Positions 49,867-58,075 of a stretch of 64,000 bases of DNA are shown here, piece after piece. This stretch comes from Bacteroidota bacterium (GTDB lineage Bacteria; Bacteroidota; Bacteroidia; Bacteroidales; Dysgonomonadaceae): the NCBI GenBank assembly GCA_023437305.1, contig JAEZGN010000004.1:124001-188000 (forward strand), written 5' to 3'. The translations under genes were made by a program, and so were the position numbers. The notes beneath the pieces are model-generated. The model saw nothing but the letters and a program-made list of their open reading frames with translations. It had not been told where the DNA came from and did not search any database. How positions within the stretch are numbered: the stretch's first letter is position 1; each line of letters opens with the position of its first letter.

Positions 49867-49893
49867 AAACTCTTATTGTTTATGACTTAAAGA

Positions 49894-50979
49894 TTATTTT
49901 AGGATTTCAGCTATTTTATCTTCCAAATCTTTACCTCTTAGGTCTGTAGCTATAACAACACCATTTTGATCTATAAGTAATGTATGCGGAATACTTTGTA
50001 CTCCGTATAATTGCGAAGCCATTGTTGTTGCATCTGCCAATTGTACCCAAGTCATTTTATAGTTTTGAACAGCGGCTGTCCATTTGTTTTTGTCATCATC
50101 TACCGATATACCAACTATTTCAAGACCTTTAGACTTGTATGCATTATAAGTCTTTATAAGATTTGGTATTTCCTGAATACATGGCTGACACCATGAAGCC
50201 CAGAAATCGATCAACACTAATTTGTTTTTACCTACATAGTCAGACAAGGATACCATCTGTCCGCTTTGATCTATCAATTGAGCATCGCTGTAAGGATTCC
50301 CTACTTCAGGTTTTACTCTGTCCAATTCTTTTACCAATGCCTTGATCTCATCTCTGTTTCGGAATGTGCTGTCGCTGGCAGCTATCAATTCTTTTAGTTG
50401 ATCTTTGCTAAATGATTTTGCTGAAGAGTAGAATAAAAACTCACCGGCTTTATTCGAAATATTTGCCTTTGCAAAATTGAAGGTCGACATTTGCAATTGT
50501 TTTTGCAAAGTATCTACTTCGGCTCTTATTGCAGGATTGTTTGCATCCTGAGGCGTAATTTTAGATATCTTATCGGTAAGAGTGTTCATTACCTTGTGTA
50601 TATTATTAAACTCGTCATTCTTGGGTGTTCCTCCAAGAGTTACGTTTGTTTTATCAAATGTAATTTTGATATTTCCCGGTTCTAATATCAATGTACCTAT
50701 TGGAGTGTCATTATCAGCGTCTTCTAGTTTGCCTACAGATACAAACCCCATCATAGGCTCATCGGCTGTTCCTTTAAAACTGAATTTTCCATCAGAGATG
50801 GTTGCAGAGTCGATTACTGTTGCCTTCTGAGAGTTGATGCTATCTATTTTTTGTAAATATGCAACTTTTGTGTCGAATGAATTATCCGAAAACTTTCCTT
50901 CTATGGAATAAGAATTACCCTGACAAGAAACAAGTAAGATTGCAAGGGCTGATAAAAAGAGAAATATGATTTTTTTCAT
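49894..50979 (-). CDS. TlpA-like thioredoxin lipoprotein with DUF4369 domain, copy 2
   Basis: A 361-residue paralogue of the neighbouring gene. It has the lipobox LLVSCQGN, the DUF4369 domain (YSIEGKFSDNSFDTKVAYLQKI), and a C-terminal thioredoxin fold with WASWCQPCIQEIP and QSIPHTLL. The active site is CxxC with Gln-Pro between the cysteines, where copy 1 has Pro-Pro, so redox potential or partner could differ. It has its own -7 box at 51008. Confidence 0.88.
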   Translation of the reverse strand: MKKIIFLFLSALAILLVSCQGNSYSIEGKFSDNSFDTKVAYLQKIDSINSQKATVIDSATISDGKFSFKGTADEPMMGFVSVGKLEDADNDTPIGTLILEPGNIKITFDKTNVTLGGTPKNDEFNNIHKVMNTLTDKISKITPQDANNPAIRAEVDTLQKQLQMSTFNFAKANISNKAGEFLFYSSAKSFSKDQLKELIAASDSTFRNRDEIKALVKELDRVKPEVGNPYSDAQLIDQSGQMVSLSDYVGKNKLVLIDFWASWCQPCIQEIPNLIKTYNAYKSKGLEIVGISVDDDKNKWTAAVQNYKMTWVQLADATTMASQLYGVQSIPHTLLIDQNGVVIATDLRGKDLEDKIAEILK

Positions 50980-51007
50980 TAATAAGAGGTATTAAGTAAA
51001 TATCAAG

Positions 51008-51015
51008 CAAAGATA
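51008..51015 (-). promoter_or_regulatory. -7 box of TlpA-like copy 2
   Basis: TATCTTTG on the minus strand, 29 bp upstream of the ATG at 50,979. Confidence 0.6.
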
Positions 51016-51327
51016 AGTAAATAGTTCATAATCTTGCTTATTTAACACTTAATACTTAAAACCGAGAGATGTATTATTGTAACTTTCAGGCTTAATTTAT
51101 TTTGCATTTTGAACGATTAAATTTATCTCATAAAGAGATGGTTCGATATAAAAACAGTGACACTCTAAATGAAGCAAATAAGTGTTACCTTTGTTACTTT
51201 TTGTTTTATGTGTAGATATAAACATCGAACAATCAGGCATTTTTATTGTTTGTATCATATGTGACAAAAATGAAATATTGGTATTTAAATTATATCATAT
51301 AAACTTCAAGAAACATTTTACGTTTTG
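51016..51327. other. Gene-free AT-rich region between divergent genes
   Basis: No coding frame. It holds TACCTTTG at 51186-51193 on the plus strand, which is a possible promoter for the L,D-transpeptidase gene with a leader of about 130 nt. No clear hairpin or repeat was found in that leader. Confidence 0.5.
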
Positions 51328-52341
51328 ATGAAAGCGACAACAATTTCTTTATTTTTCGTTTGTTTATTTTTATTTAATTCTTGTTCCGAAAAAACCGGAC
51401 AAGACTCATTTCTCAGCCAATTACGTCAGGATTCTCTCTTGATGAAGAATGCACAAAAAATGCAGAGGATAAAAGCCAAAGATATTATCATAGAGAAGGA
51501 TTTTCTTTACGATAAATACACCCTGCAAGACACATACCCATATCGCGATACAACACGGCAGTTCCAATGGGAGAAGATCAAACAAGGCTTGGCTATTCTC
51601 GAAAATTTCCAACAAGAGTTCTTTGCTTGGGGAATTTTACAGAATTATCGCAACAACAATGGTGAAGCTCCTCTAGTAAAAAAATACAAAAGGAATGAAT
51701 ACAAACGCATTGCCGACACTTTGGGGGTAGAAAGATTTCAGGGGATTCCTCTCTTTCTTCCTACCGATACTGTTACAGGAGAGCGCTATGGCAGAGATGG
51801 AGCATTGGTAAAACTTTTCAAAGACAATGTCGGAAGTTTTAGAAAAATAACGACAACAGATTCCAAAGAATTATGGCTTGTTCCTCAAAAATATGTAAAG
51901 CCAATCCACGATACCGTACAATTTCAACATGCAATATTTGTTGACCGCAACAATGAGAATATTGTCACCCTCGAAAAAGTAGATAAAAAATGGATTGTAA
52001 GAAGTATGAACCCGGCCACAACAGGTTTACATAAGCCACCATATCAGCAAGAAACGCCTCTAGGGTTATTTGTTCTTCAGGAGAAAAAAGTAAAAATGTT
52101 TTTCCTTGTCGATGGCACAACCGAAACAGGAGGCTTTGCCCCTTATGCCAACCGCTTTACAAACGGAGGATATATACACGGTATTCCGGTGAATGCACCA
52201 AGTACTACCTTCATAGAATACAGCCCTTCGCTAGGCACGATACCCCGTTCGCATATGTGTGTGCGTAATGCTACATCGCATGCAAAATTTGTATATGACT
52301 GGGCGCCGACAGAAGAAACCATCATTTTTGTTATAGAATAA
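51328..52341 (+). CDS. L,D-transpeptidase (YkuD family) lipoprotein
   Basis: A 337-residue lipoprotein with lipobox LFLFNSC (Cys about residue 19). The YkuD catalytic core is near the end: HGIPVNAPSTTF...GTIPRSHMCVRNA, with the catalytic Cys in SHMCVRN and the upstream His in IHGIP. It cross-links or modifies peptidoglycan in the periplasm. The SHMC form departs a little from the usual S/T-HGC. ATG 51,328 follows a TTG in the same frame. Confidence 0.85.
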   Translation: MKATTISLFFVCLFLFNSCSEKTGQDSFLSQLRQDSLLMKNAQKMQRIKAKDIIIEKDFLYDKYTLQDTYPYRDTTRQFQWEKIKQGLAILENFQQEFFAWGILQNYRNNNGEAPLVKKYKRNEYKRIADTLGVERFQGIPLFLPTDTVTGERYGRDGALVKLFKDNVGSFRKITTTDSKELWLVPQKYVKPIHDTVQFQHAIFVDRNNENIVTLEKVDKKWIVRSMNPATTGLHKPPYQQETPLGLFVLQEKKVKMFFLVDGTTETGGFAPYANRFTNGGYIHGIPVNAPSTTFIEYSPSLGTIPRSHMCVRNATSHAKFVYDWAPTEETIIFVIE

Positions 52342-52436
52342 CTATTATCTCTATTTTGATAGGATAATACGAGCCAAAATGACTACTTGTCAGTTTGTCA
52401 TTTCTATGATTCTGCTGTTTTGACAGAAATATATTT

Positions 52437-52452
52437 TGGCACGCATTTCGCT
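52437..52452 (+). promoter_or_regulatory. Sigma-54-like promoter upstream of groES-groEL
   Basis: TTGGCACGCATTTCGCT carries GG and GC separated by exactly 10 bp, as in the -24/-12 consensus TGGCACG-N4-TTGC, 60 bp before the groES ATG. TGTCA and TGACAG half-sites lie 10-50 bp upstream and could be activator sites. No CIRCE inverted repeat is present. Confidence 0.55.
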
Positions 52453-52511
52453 AATCTCTAAACAGAATACATAAAATAAATTAATATATAACTATTAAAA
52501 ATTTAAGAATT

Positions 52512-52781
52512 ATGAGTATTAAACCATTAGCAGACAGAGTGCTTATTAAGCCGGCTGCAGCCGAAGAAAAAAGCGTGGGAGGTATCATTATTCCGGATAC
52601 AGCTAAAGAAAAACCTCTAAAAGGTGAAGTTATTGCAGTAGGCAACGGAACAAAAGACGAAGATATGATCGTAAAACCAAAAGATCAGGTTCTTTATGGC
52701 AAATATGCCGGAACAGAAGTAGAACTTGACGGCGAAGTTTTCCTTATTATGCGTCAATCTGATATTCTTGCAATTATTTAA
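52512..52781 (+). CDS. groES: Co-chaperonin GroES
   Basis: An 89-residue Cpn10. It starts SIKPLADRVLIKPA and has the mobile loop EEKSVGGIIIPDTAKEKP (residues 18-35); the C-terminus is MRQSDILAII. It caps GroEL. It lies 28 bp upstream of groEL, in a standard operon. Confidence 0.97.
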   Translation: MSIKPLADRVLIKPAAAEEKSVGGIIIPDTAKEKPLKGEVIAVGNGTKDEDMIVKPKDQVLYGKYAGTEVELDGEVFLIMRQSDILAII

Positions 52782-52809
52782 TACTAAAAGTTTTAATTAA
52801 TATAACATT

Positions 52810-54441
52810 ATGGCTAAAGAAATTAAGTTTAATATAGATGCTCGCGACGAGCTAAAAAAAGGTGTTGATGCATTAGCTAATGCAGTAAAAGTAACCCTTG
52901 GACCAAAAGGTCGTAACGTAATCATCGAAAAGAAATTTGGAGCACCTCACATCACAAAAGACGGTGTAACAGTAGCAAAAGAAATAGAACTGGAAGAAGC
53001 ATTCCAGAATATGGGAGCTCAACTTGTAAAAGAAGTAGCTTCTAAAACAAACGACGATGCGGGTGATGGTACTACTACTGCCACTGTATTGGCACAGTCT
53101 ATCGTTAGCGTTGGTCTTAAAAACGTTACTGCAGGAGCAAATCCAATGGACTTGAAACGTGGTATCGATAAAGCTGTAGCAAAAGTAGTAGAAAACATCA
53201 AGTCTCAAGCTATAGCTGTAGGCGATGACCTACAAAAGATAGAGCACGTAGCTAAGATATCTGCTAACGGCGACGAAACTATAGGTAAGCTGATTGCTGA
53301 AGCTATGGGTAAGGTGAAAAAAGAAGGAGTAATCACTGTTGAAGAAGCAAAAGGAACAGACACTTACGTGGATGTAGTAGAAGGTATGCAATTTGACAGA
53401 GGTTATATCTCTCCATACTTTGTAACTGATACAGAGAAAATGGAAGCTGACCTTGAAAACCCTTATATTTTGATTCACGACAAGAAGATTTCAGTATTGA
53501 AAGATATTCTTCCTATTCTTGAATCTGCGCTTAAATCAGGTCGTTCATTGCTAATCATTGCAGAAGACATCGACTCTGAAGCATTGACTACACTGGTAGT
53601 TAACCGTCTTCGCGCAGGCTTGAAGATTGCTGCTGTTAAAGCTCCCGGATTTGGTGATCGTCGTAAAGAAATGCTTGAAGACATCGCTATCCTTACAGGA
53701 GGTATCGTAATCTCAGAAGAGAGAGGTATCAAACTTGAGGCTGCTACTATCGACATGCTTGGTACTGCTGATAAAGTAACTATCAATAAAGATAACACTA
53801 CCATCGTAAACGGTGCAGGTGAGAAAGATGCTATAGCTGCTCGTGTATCTCAAATCAGAGCTCAAATGGAAAAAACAACATCAGACTACGATAAAGAAAA
53901 ACTACAAGAACGTCTTGCTAAATTGGCCGGAGGTGTAGCTGTTCTTTATGTAGGAGCTCCGTCAGAGGTAGAAATGAAAGAAAAGAAAGACCGTGTTGAC
54001 GATGCTCTTTCTGCAACTCGTGCAGCTATCGAAGAAGGTACAGTTCCCGGAGGTGGTGTAGCTTACATCCGTTCTATTAGCGTTTTAGAAAACTTAAAAG
54101 GTGAAAACGAAGACGAAACTACCGGTATCGAAATTGTTAAGCGTGCTATCGAAGAGCCTCTTCGTCAGATTGTAGCCAATAGCGGTAAAGAAGGTGCTGT
54201 TGTAGTACAGAAAGTACGTGAAGGAAAAGCTGATTTCGGCTACAACGCTCGTGCAGATGTTTACGAGAATCTGAATGCAGCCGGAGTTATCGACCCTGCT
54301 AAAGTAGTTCGTGTAGCTCTTGAAAACGCAGCTTCTATTGCAGGTATGTTCTTAACTACAGAATGCATCATCGCTGACAAGAAAGAAGAAAACCCTGCTC
54401 CAATGCCTCCAATGGGTGGTGGAATGGGCGGAATGATGTAA
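52810..54441 (+). CDS. groEL: Chaperonin GroEL
   Basis: A 543-residue Cpn60. It has KVTLGPKGRNVIIEKKFG near residue 28-45 and the nucleotide-binding DDAGDGTTTATVLAQ near 85-99. The apical domain contains GFGDRRKEML, and the end GGGMGGMM is the Gly-Met tail of the chamber. Full length. Ends the operon, with a strong terminator at 54494. Confidence 0.98.
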   Translation: MAKEIKFNIDARDELKKGVDALANAVKVTLGPKGRNVIIEKKFGAPHITKDGVTVAKEIELEEAFQNMGAQLVKEVASKTNDDAGDGTTTATVLAQSIVSVGLKNVTAGANPMDLKRGIDKAVAKVVENIKSQAIAVGDDLQKIEHVAKISANGDETIGKLIAEAMGKVKKEGVITVEEAKGTDTYVDVVEGMQFDRGYISPYFVTDTEKMEADLENPYILIHDKKISVLKDILPILESALKSGRSLLIIAEDIDSEALTTLVVNRLRAGLKIAAVKAPGFGDRRKEMLEDIAILTGGIVISEERGIKLEAATIDMLGTADKVTINKDNTTIVNGAGEKDAIAARVSQIRAQMEKTTSDYDKEKLQERLAKLAGGVAVLYVGAPSEVEMKEKKDRVDDALSATRAAIEEGTVPGGGVAYIRSISVLENLKGENEDETTGIEIVKRAIEEPLRQIVANSGKEGAVVVQKVREGKADFGYNARADVYENLNAAGVIDPAKVVRVALENAASIAGMFLTTECIIADKKEENPAPMPPMGGGMGGMM

Positions 54442-54493
54442 TCAATCTTTCGATTGCCTCAGCCGATAAAGGTTGACAGGACTTATATAAAAG

Positions 54494-54533
54494 AAAGAAC
54501 CGATGGATCAATATCCATCGGTTCTTTTTTTAT
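54494..54533 (+). terminator. Terminator after groEL
   Basis: AAAGAACCGATGGAT/ATCCATCGGTTCTTT with a 4-nt loop and TTTTTTT. Confidence 0.92.
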
Positions 54534-54549
54534 ATACTGTATCCTATAC

Positions 54550-55071
54550 TCAATCGTGATTTACCCAAACCAGCTTATCAATATCAAAGTCTAGCTTTTT
54601 AGCCAAATCAAGATAGTTATTTTTTACATCATCGGGAATCGTTTTAGTTCGTGAAAGAATCCACATATATTTCTTGTTTTTGCCCACAACAAGCGCATAT
54701 TTATAATCCTTATCCAAAGCAATTATATTATACGAACCATAAAACGGACGGAAGAAAGAAACCTTAAGCCTGCCTTCATCTTTGGGACCAACAAATTTCG
54801 CTATTCCTTTTGCCGATTTCCAAGTATCCTTGATGTAATCATGCCCTTGATTTAGCACCCCTACTGTTTGGTTTTCATTCAACGTGTATTCAGCTGTGGT
54901 GTTATCTAAATTTCGTTCAAACCGAAAATCGAACCGGGCTATTTCATACCACCGTCCCATATACTTTTCAACTTCAAAATTTTTGACTGCTGTTGCGTTT
55001 TTAGGAATACCTGTACACGATGCAAATAAACTAATCATAATGATTGCAATAAACGGAAGTTTGAGATTCAT
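54550..55071 (-). CDS. Bacterial lipocalin (Blc-like) lipoprotein
   Basis: A 173-residue outer-membrane lipoprotein with lipobox LFASC (Cys 19). Lipocalin fold with the GxW motif in VEKYMGRWYEIARFDFRFER (residues 34-53) and the C-terminal ALVVGKNKKYMWILSRTKTIP. Such proteins bind fatty acids or lysophospholipids and act during envelope stress. Convergent with groEL. Confidence 0.9.
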   Translation of the reverse strand: MNLKLPFIAIIMISLFASCTGIPKNATAVKNFEVEKYMGRWYEIARFDFRFERNLDNTTAEYTLNENQTVGVLNQGHDYIKDTWKSAKGIAKFVGPKDEGRLKVSFFRPFYGSYNIIALDKDYKYALVVGKNKKYMWILSRTKTIPDDVKNNYLDLAKKLDFDIDKLVWVNHD

Positions 55072-55137
55072 AATTCATACTAATAATTTATCTATAAAAA
55101 CAACAGATATACAATAATTGTTTTTGAAAGAGAAATG

Positions 55138-55356
55138 TTAATCAAGCATTTTTATCCATGCAACCACTTCGCTATCTTTCCCTCCGCAACCATAACAAAA
55201 AACAGCTATCATACCTTCATCTGCGGCTATACCATAGCATCTTTCACTGTTCGGTATTTCTATCTGTGCCCCAAGATATTTCTTATTGTCGTCTAGAATC
55301 TTACCTGTTTCTCCGTTTGGCAATCGACTTTCAAGATTAATATAATCTCCATTTAG
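55138..55356 (-). pseudogene. C-terminal remnant of an unknown gene
   Basis: The minus-strand frame is open from just after an in-frame TAG (55357-55359) to the stop at 55,138: 72 codons without an ATG at the start. The encoded LPNGETGKILDDNKKYLGAQ and CYGIAADEGMIAVFCYGCGGKDSEVVAWIKML have protein-like composition, with a hydrophobic C-terminus. It probably is the end of a decayed gene. An alternative TTG start would give 61 residues. Confidence 0.4.
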
Positions 55357-55752
55357 CTATTTTAGAGTATCTATTATTATCCTCTAATTTGACATTGTTT
55401 TGCTATTTAGCACATCTTTTCGATCTCTAAGACATTGGACTAAATTTGCAGGAATAAACAAACATACTTCATGGCAATGCGCAGGTATAGAATTTCATAT
55501 TTTGATCTAAGGATAAACAAGTTGCAAAAGGTTATTTGCGGATAAGTAATAATTTGGAAACGAGCGAACTTACTTCAATCACATACTTATTCCCCTCAAA
55601 AGTATTAAAATGGTAAAATGATTTAAAAATGCAGTTATCTGCGGGGATTAATTGGGGAAAAATTGCTAATACTGAAATAAGCTAGCTCTTTGCTTCTCTG
55701 ATAAACATACAGAGAAGACAAAGAGATAATTTTTGAATTGAATAAACTAAAA
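55357..55752. other. Gene-free AT-rich stretch upstream of the receptor gene's 3' end
   Basis: About 400 bp with multiple stops in all frames, no tRNA and no clear repeat. It may contain further decayed sequence of the gene whose end is at 55138. It ends at the stop of the receptor gene. Confidence 0.45.
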
Positions 55753-58068
55753 CTAAAATTTATATTTAAGCGAAAATTCTACTGTAAATGGTCTAATATA
55801 TGTACCTGATAGTATCGCGCCATTGGTGCCAATGAGTTGTTTTGCTTGCTCGTCGGTCATCAAGTCTGTTCCCGATATGGCTCCTCGTGCTCCACGTTGG
55901 TTGAGTAGGTTAACTACGGTTACACCCAGATCGAGATTTTTGTTGAATACATAGTTAGCTCCGGCAAAAGTTTCCCATCTACCCTTAAATGTAAGAGAGT
56001 TGTTTAAGTTTGCATATTGTTTACTGAAGTAGCGTGCGCTTCCCCATATTCTCAAATTGTTCCATTGGTAGCTTGGGTCTATCTCTATCAAAACTTTAGA
56101 CACTTCGTTTACGATTTTATCGTTGAAATTGTAGTCGATTTTTTCTCCATCTTGAAAATTCACAGTACCTGCATATTTTTTATACTTCGGGGCCTGTACA
56201 GTTAATAAAGCGTGAAGGCTAAAATTTTTGAATGGAGTGGCTACAATGTCTGTCGTCCATCCCAAAGTTTCGATGTCATAGCTAACTGTCGGACGAGCCA
56301 CATTATTAGTTGCTGGGCTTGTAAAGTTGACTGTACCTCTGTACTCATCTCTTTTTATATAGGTAGCCTTAGATACTACACTTACGATCGGGTGATTATA
56401 GAACACTCCGATACCGGCTCCGGGTATTTTCGATTTTTTCAGATTAGGGTCATTTCCCGTAGAGTAATTTTCAAGATGTCCAGCTTGTTCGTTATATGTC
56501 GCTTCTCCCAACAATCCGAATTTGTCGGTTACTTTATAAACAGCACTCACCATAAATGCTTTGTTGAACCAATCTTTCTTTATATCAGTCTTCTTGGCCG
56601 TTGTCACATAACCTGCATCTAAGTTGGGTGTTCCATTATCTTTGTTGTTGATATAGTCTCCTCTTAGTGAGTGATACTCGAATCTGGCTCCCAAATTAAG
56701 ACTCAACAGATCGGTTACATTCCACTTATCGGTAATAAAGAGGGCTGTTTTGTTTTCAGTTCCGTTGTGGTACTCATAACCGATGGGTATATTGTTGTAA
56801 GCATTAGAAGTTTTTCTCCATGCATCTTTTATTCCGTCGTTATTAGTATCTACAAATTTTTCAGAATATAGTTTGGTAGGATTAGCCTGCACTGTTTGGT
56901 GGTAAATTACTCCTTCCGTTGAAAACTTATCGATGTTAAACAACCACTGATTTAGTCCAATTTTCCAATCGTGATTACCTGATTTTTTACCAACTTCGAA
57001 TAAACTGGTCAACGATTTGATAGGTGTTTTTCTAGAAGCTAGAATCATGACATCCTGTACATCCCCCGTATACCGGCTGTTGTCGCTTACGTTAAAGTAA
57101 CGTGTTTCTGCTGATTCTTTGCTAATACCGGTCATGATGGGTATGTAGTTACCAGACTTAGATATACGCCCCCTGATTATATAATTGAACATAAGACCAT
57201 TGTCGAATTTGTTTTTACCTATCAAATCTATTGTATGAGACGTTGATCCAAAATCTTTAATGCCATCTTTTTCTATAAATTTACCCGAAATAGCATCCTG
57301 CAAAGTGACTTTTTGTCCCAATATGTAATTATCACTTCCTATTTTGAAACCATCCAACTCTTTAACCGATCCATCGGAAAAATAGCGAAAAGGTGCATAT
57401 TCTCGAATTGCCATCGACTTGTGGTCTACAAATTTGTACATGGCCGAAATAGAACCTTGTCCACCCTCAAAAGTATAGTCTTTAGTGAGTGCCGCTTTGT
57501 ACATTTGAGTCTGATCGTTAAAATAGCGATCTATGTTGTTTTTATTGACTTTGTATGTTCCCGGATCGAAGTTGACATATGCCCCCAACGAATATTTGAA
57601 TCCACTTGTTCCCATAGGTCCACTCACATTCATGGTTCCGTTTATCAAACCAAAGTGGTTTGACTTTAGTGCTACATTTCCTTGGAAACTGCCTGTACCC
57701 AAATTGTCGTAAGTACCGACCGAGAAACCAACATCTCCGATATTGATCGCTGTTTGTCCTAAATCCAACAATTTCACTGCGTTTGTCATCGCATCCATAC
57801 GCCAGGCCTTAAATGGCATTTCGGGCCAAAAGAAATATACTACCGGTAGGCCATTCTCTAGTACGGTAGTCCCCCCCACACTGGCCGGAAGTCCAATGTT
57901 TACGTTACGCGGCCCTGCATTGGCAGAAGCTGCGTTTAGCATCACATTGCGATCACCTTCTTTAACCTTTGTAGTATCAGACTCAGATTTGTTTTGTGCT
58001 ACAACGGTACCTGTACATAGTATACTTGCAACGATGATTGTAAATAGTTTATTCATTTTGATTTTCAT
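55753..58068 (-). CDS. TonB-dependent outer-membrane receptor
   Basis: A 771-residue outer-membrane protein. Signal peptide MNKLFTIIVASILCTGTVVAQ is followed by a short plug-like region (VNIGLPASVGGTTVLENGLPVVYFFWPEMPFKAW, then LLDLGQTAINIGDVGFSVGTYD). A barrel with aromatic strands ends at FTVEFSLKYKF, with the usual terminal Phe. No carboxypeptidase-like extension precedes the plug. It is 8 bp downstream of the GH3 gene, so the two form an operon for capture and hydrolysis of a beta-linked substrate. No SusD homologue is present, so it is not a classical polysaccharide utilisation locus. Confidence 0.8.
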   Translation of the reverse strand: MKIKMNKLFTIIVASILCTGTVVAQNKSESDTTKVKEGDRNVMLNAASANAGPRNVNIGLPASVGGTTVLENGLPVVYFFWPEMPFKAWRMDAMTNAVKLLDLGQTAINIGDVGFSVGTYDNLGTGSFQGNVALKSNHFGLINGTMNVSGPMGTSGFKYSLGAYVNFDPGTYKVNKNNIDRYFNDQTQMYKAALTKDYTFEGGQGSISAMYKFVDHKSMAIREYAPFRYFSDGSVKELDGFKIGSDNYILGQKVTLQDAISGKFIEKDGIKDFGSTSHTIDLIGKNKFDNGLMFNYIIRGRISKSGNYIPIMTGISKESAETRYFNVSDNSRYTGDVQDVMILASRKTPIKSLTSLFEVGKKSGNHDWKIGLNQWLFNIDKFSTEGVIYHQTVQANPTKLYSEKFVDTNNDGIKDAWRKTSNAYNNIPIGYEYHNGTENKTALFITDKWNVTDLLSLNLGARFEYHSLRGDYINNKDNGTPNLDAGYVTTAKKTDIKKDWFNKAFMVSAVYKVTDKFGLLGEATYNEQAGHLENYSTGNDPNLKKSKIPGAGIGVFYNHPIVSVVSKATYIKRDEYRGTVNFTSPATNNVARPTVSYDIETLGWTTDIVATPFKNFSLHALLTVQAPKYKKYAGTVNFQDGEKIDYNFNDKIVNEVSKVLIEIDPSYQWNNLRIWGSARYFSKQYANLNNSLTFKGRWETFAGANYVFNKNLDLGVTVVNLLNQRGARGAISGTDLMTDEQAKQLIGTNGAILSGTYIRPFTVEFSLKYKF

Positions 58069-58075
58069 ATCTGTA

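Noticed and set aside
52342..52511. CIRCE/HrcA operator upstream of groES
   Set aside because: No TTAGCACTC-N9-GAGTGCTAA or near match is present.
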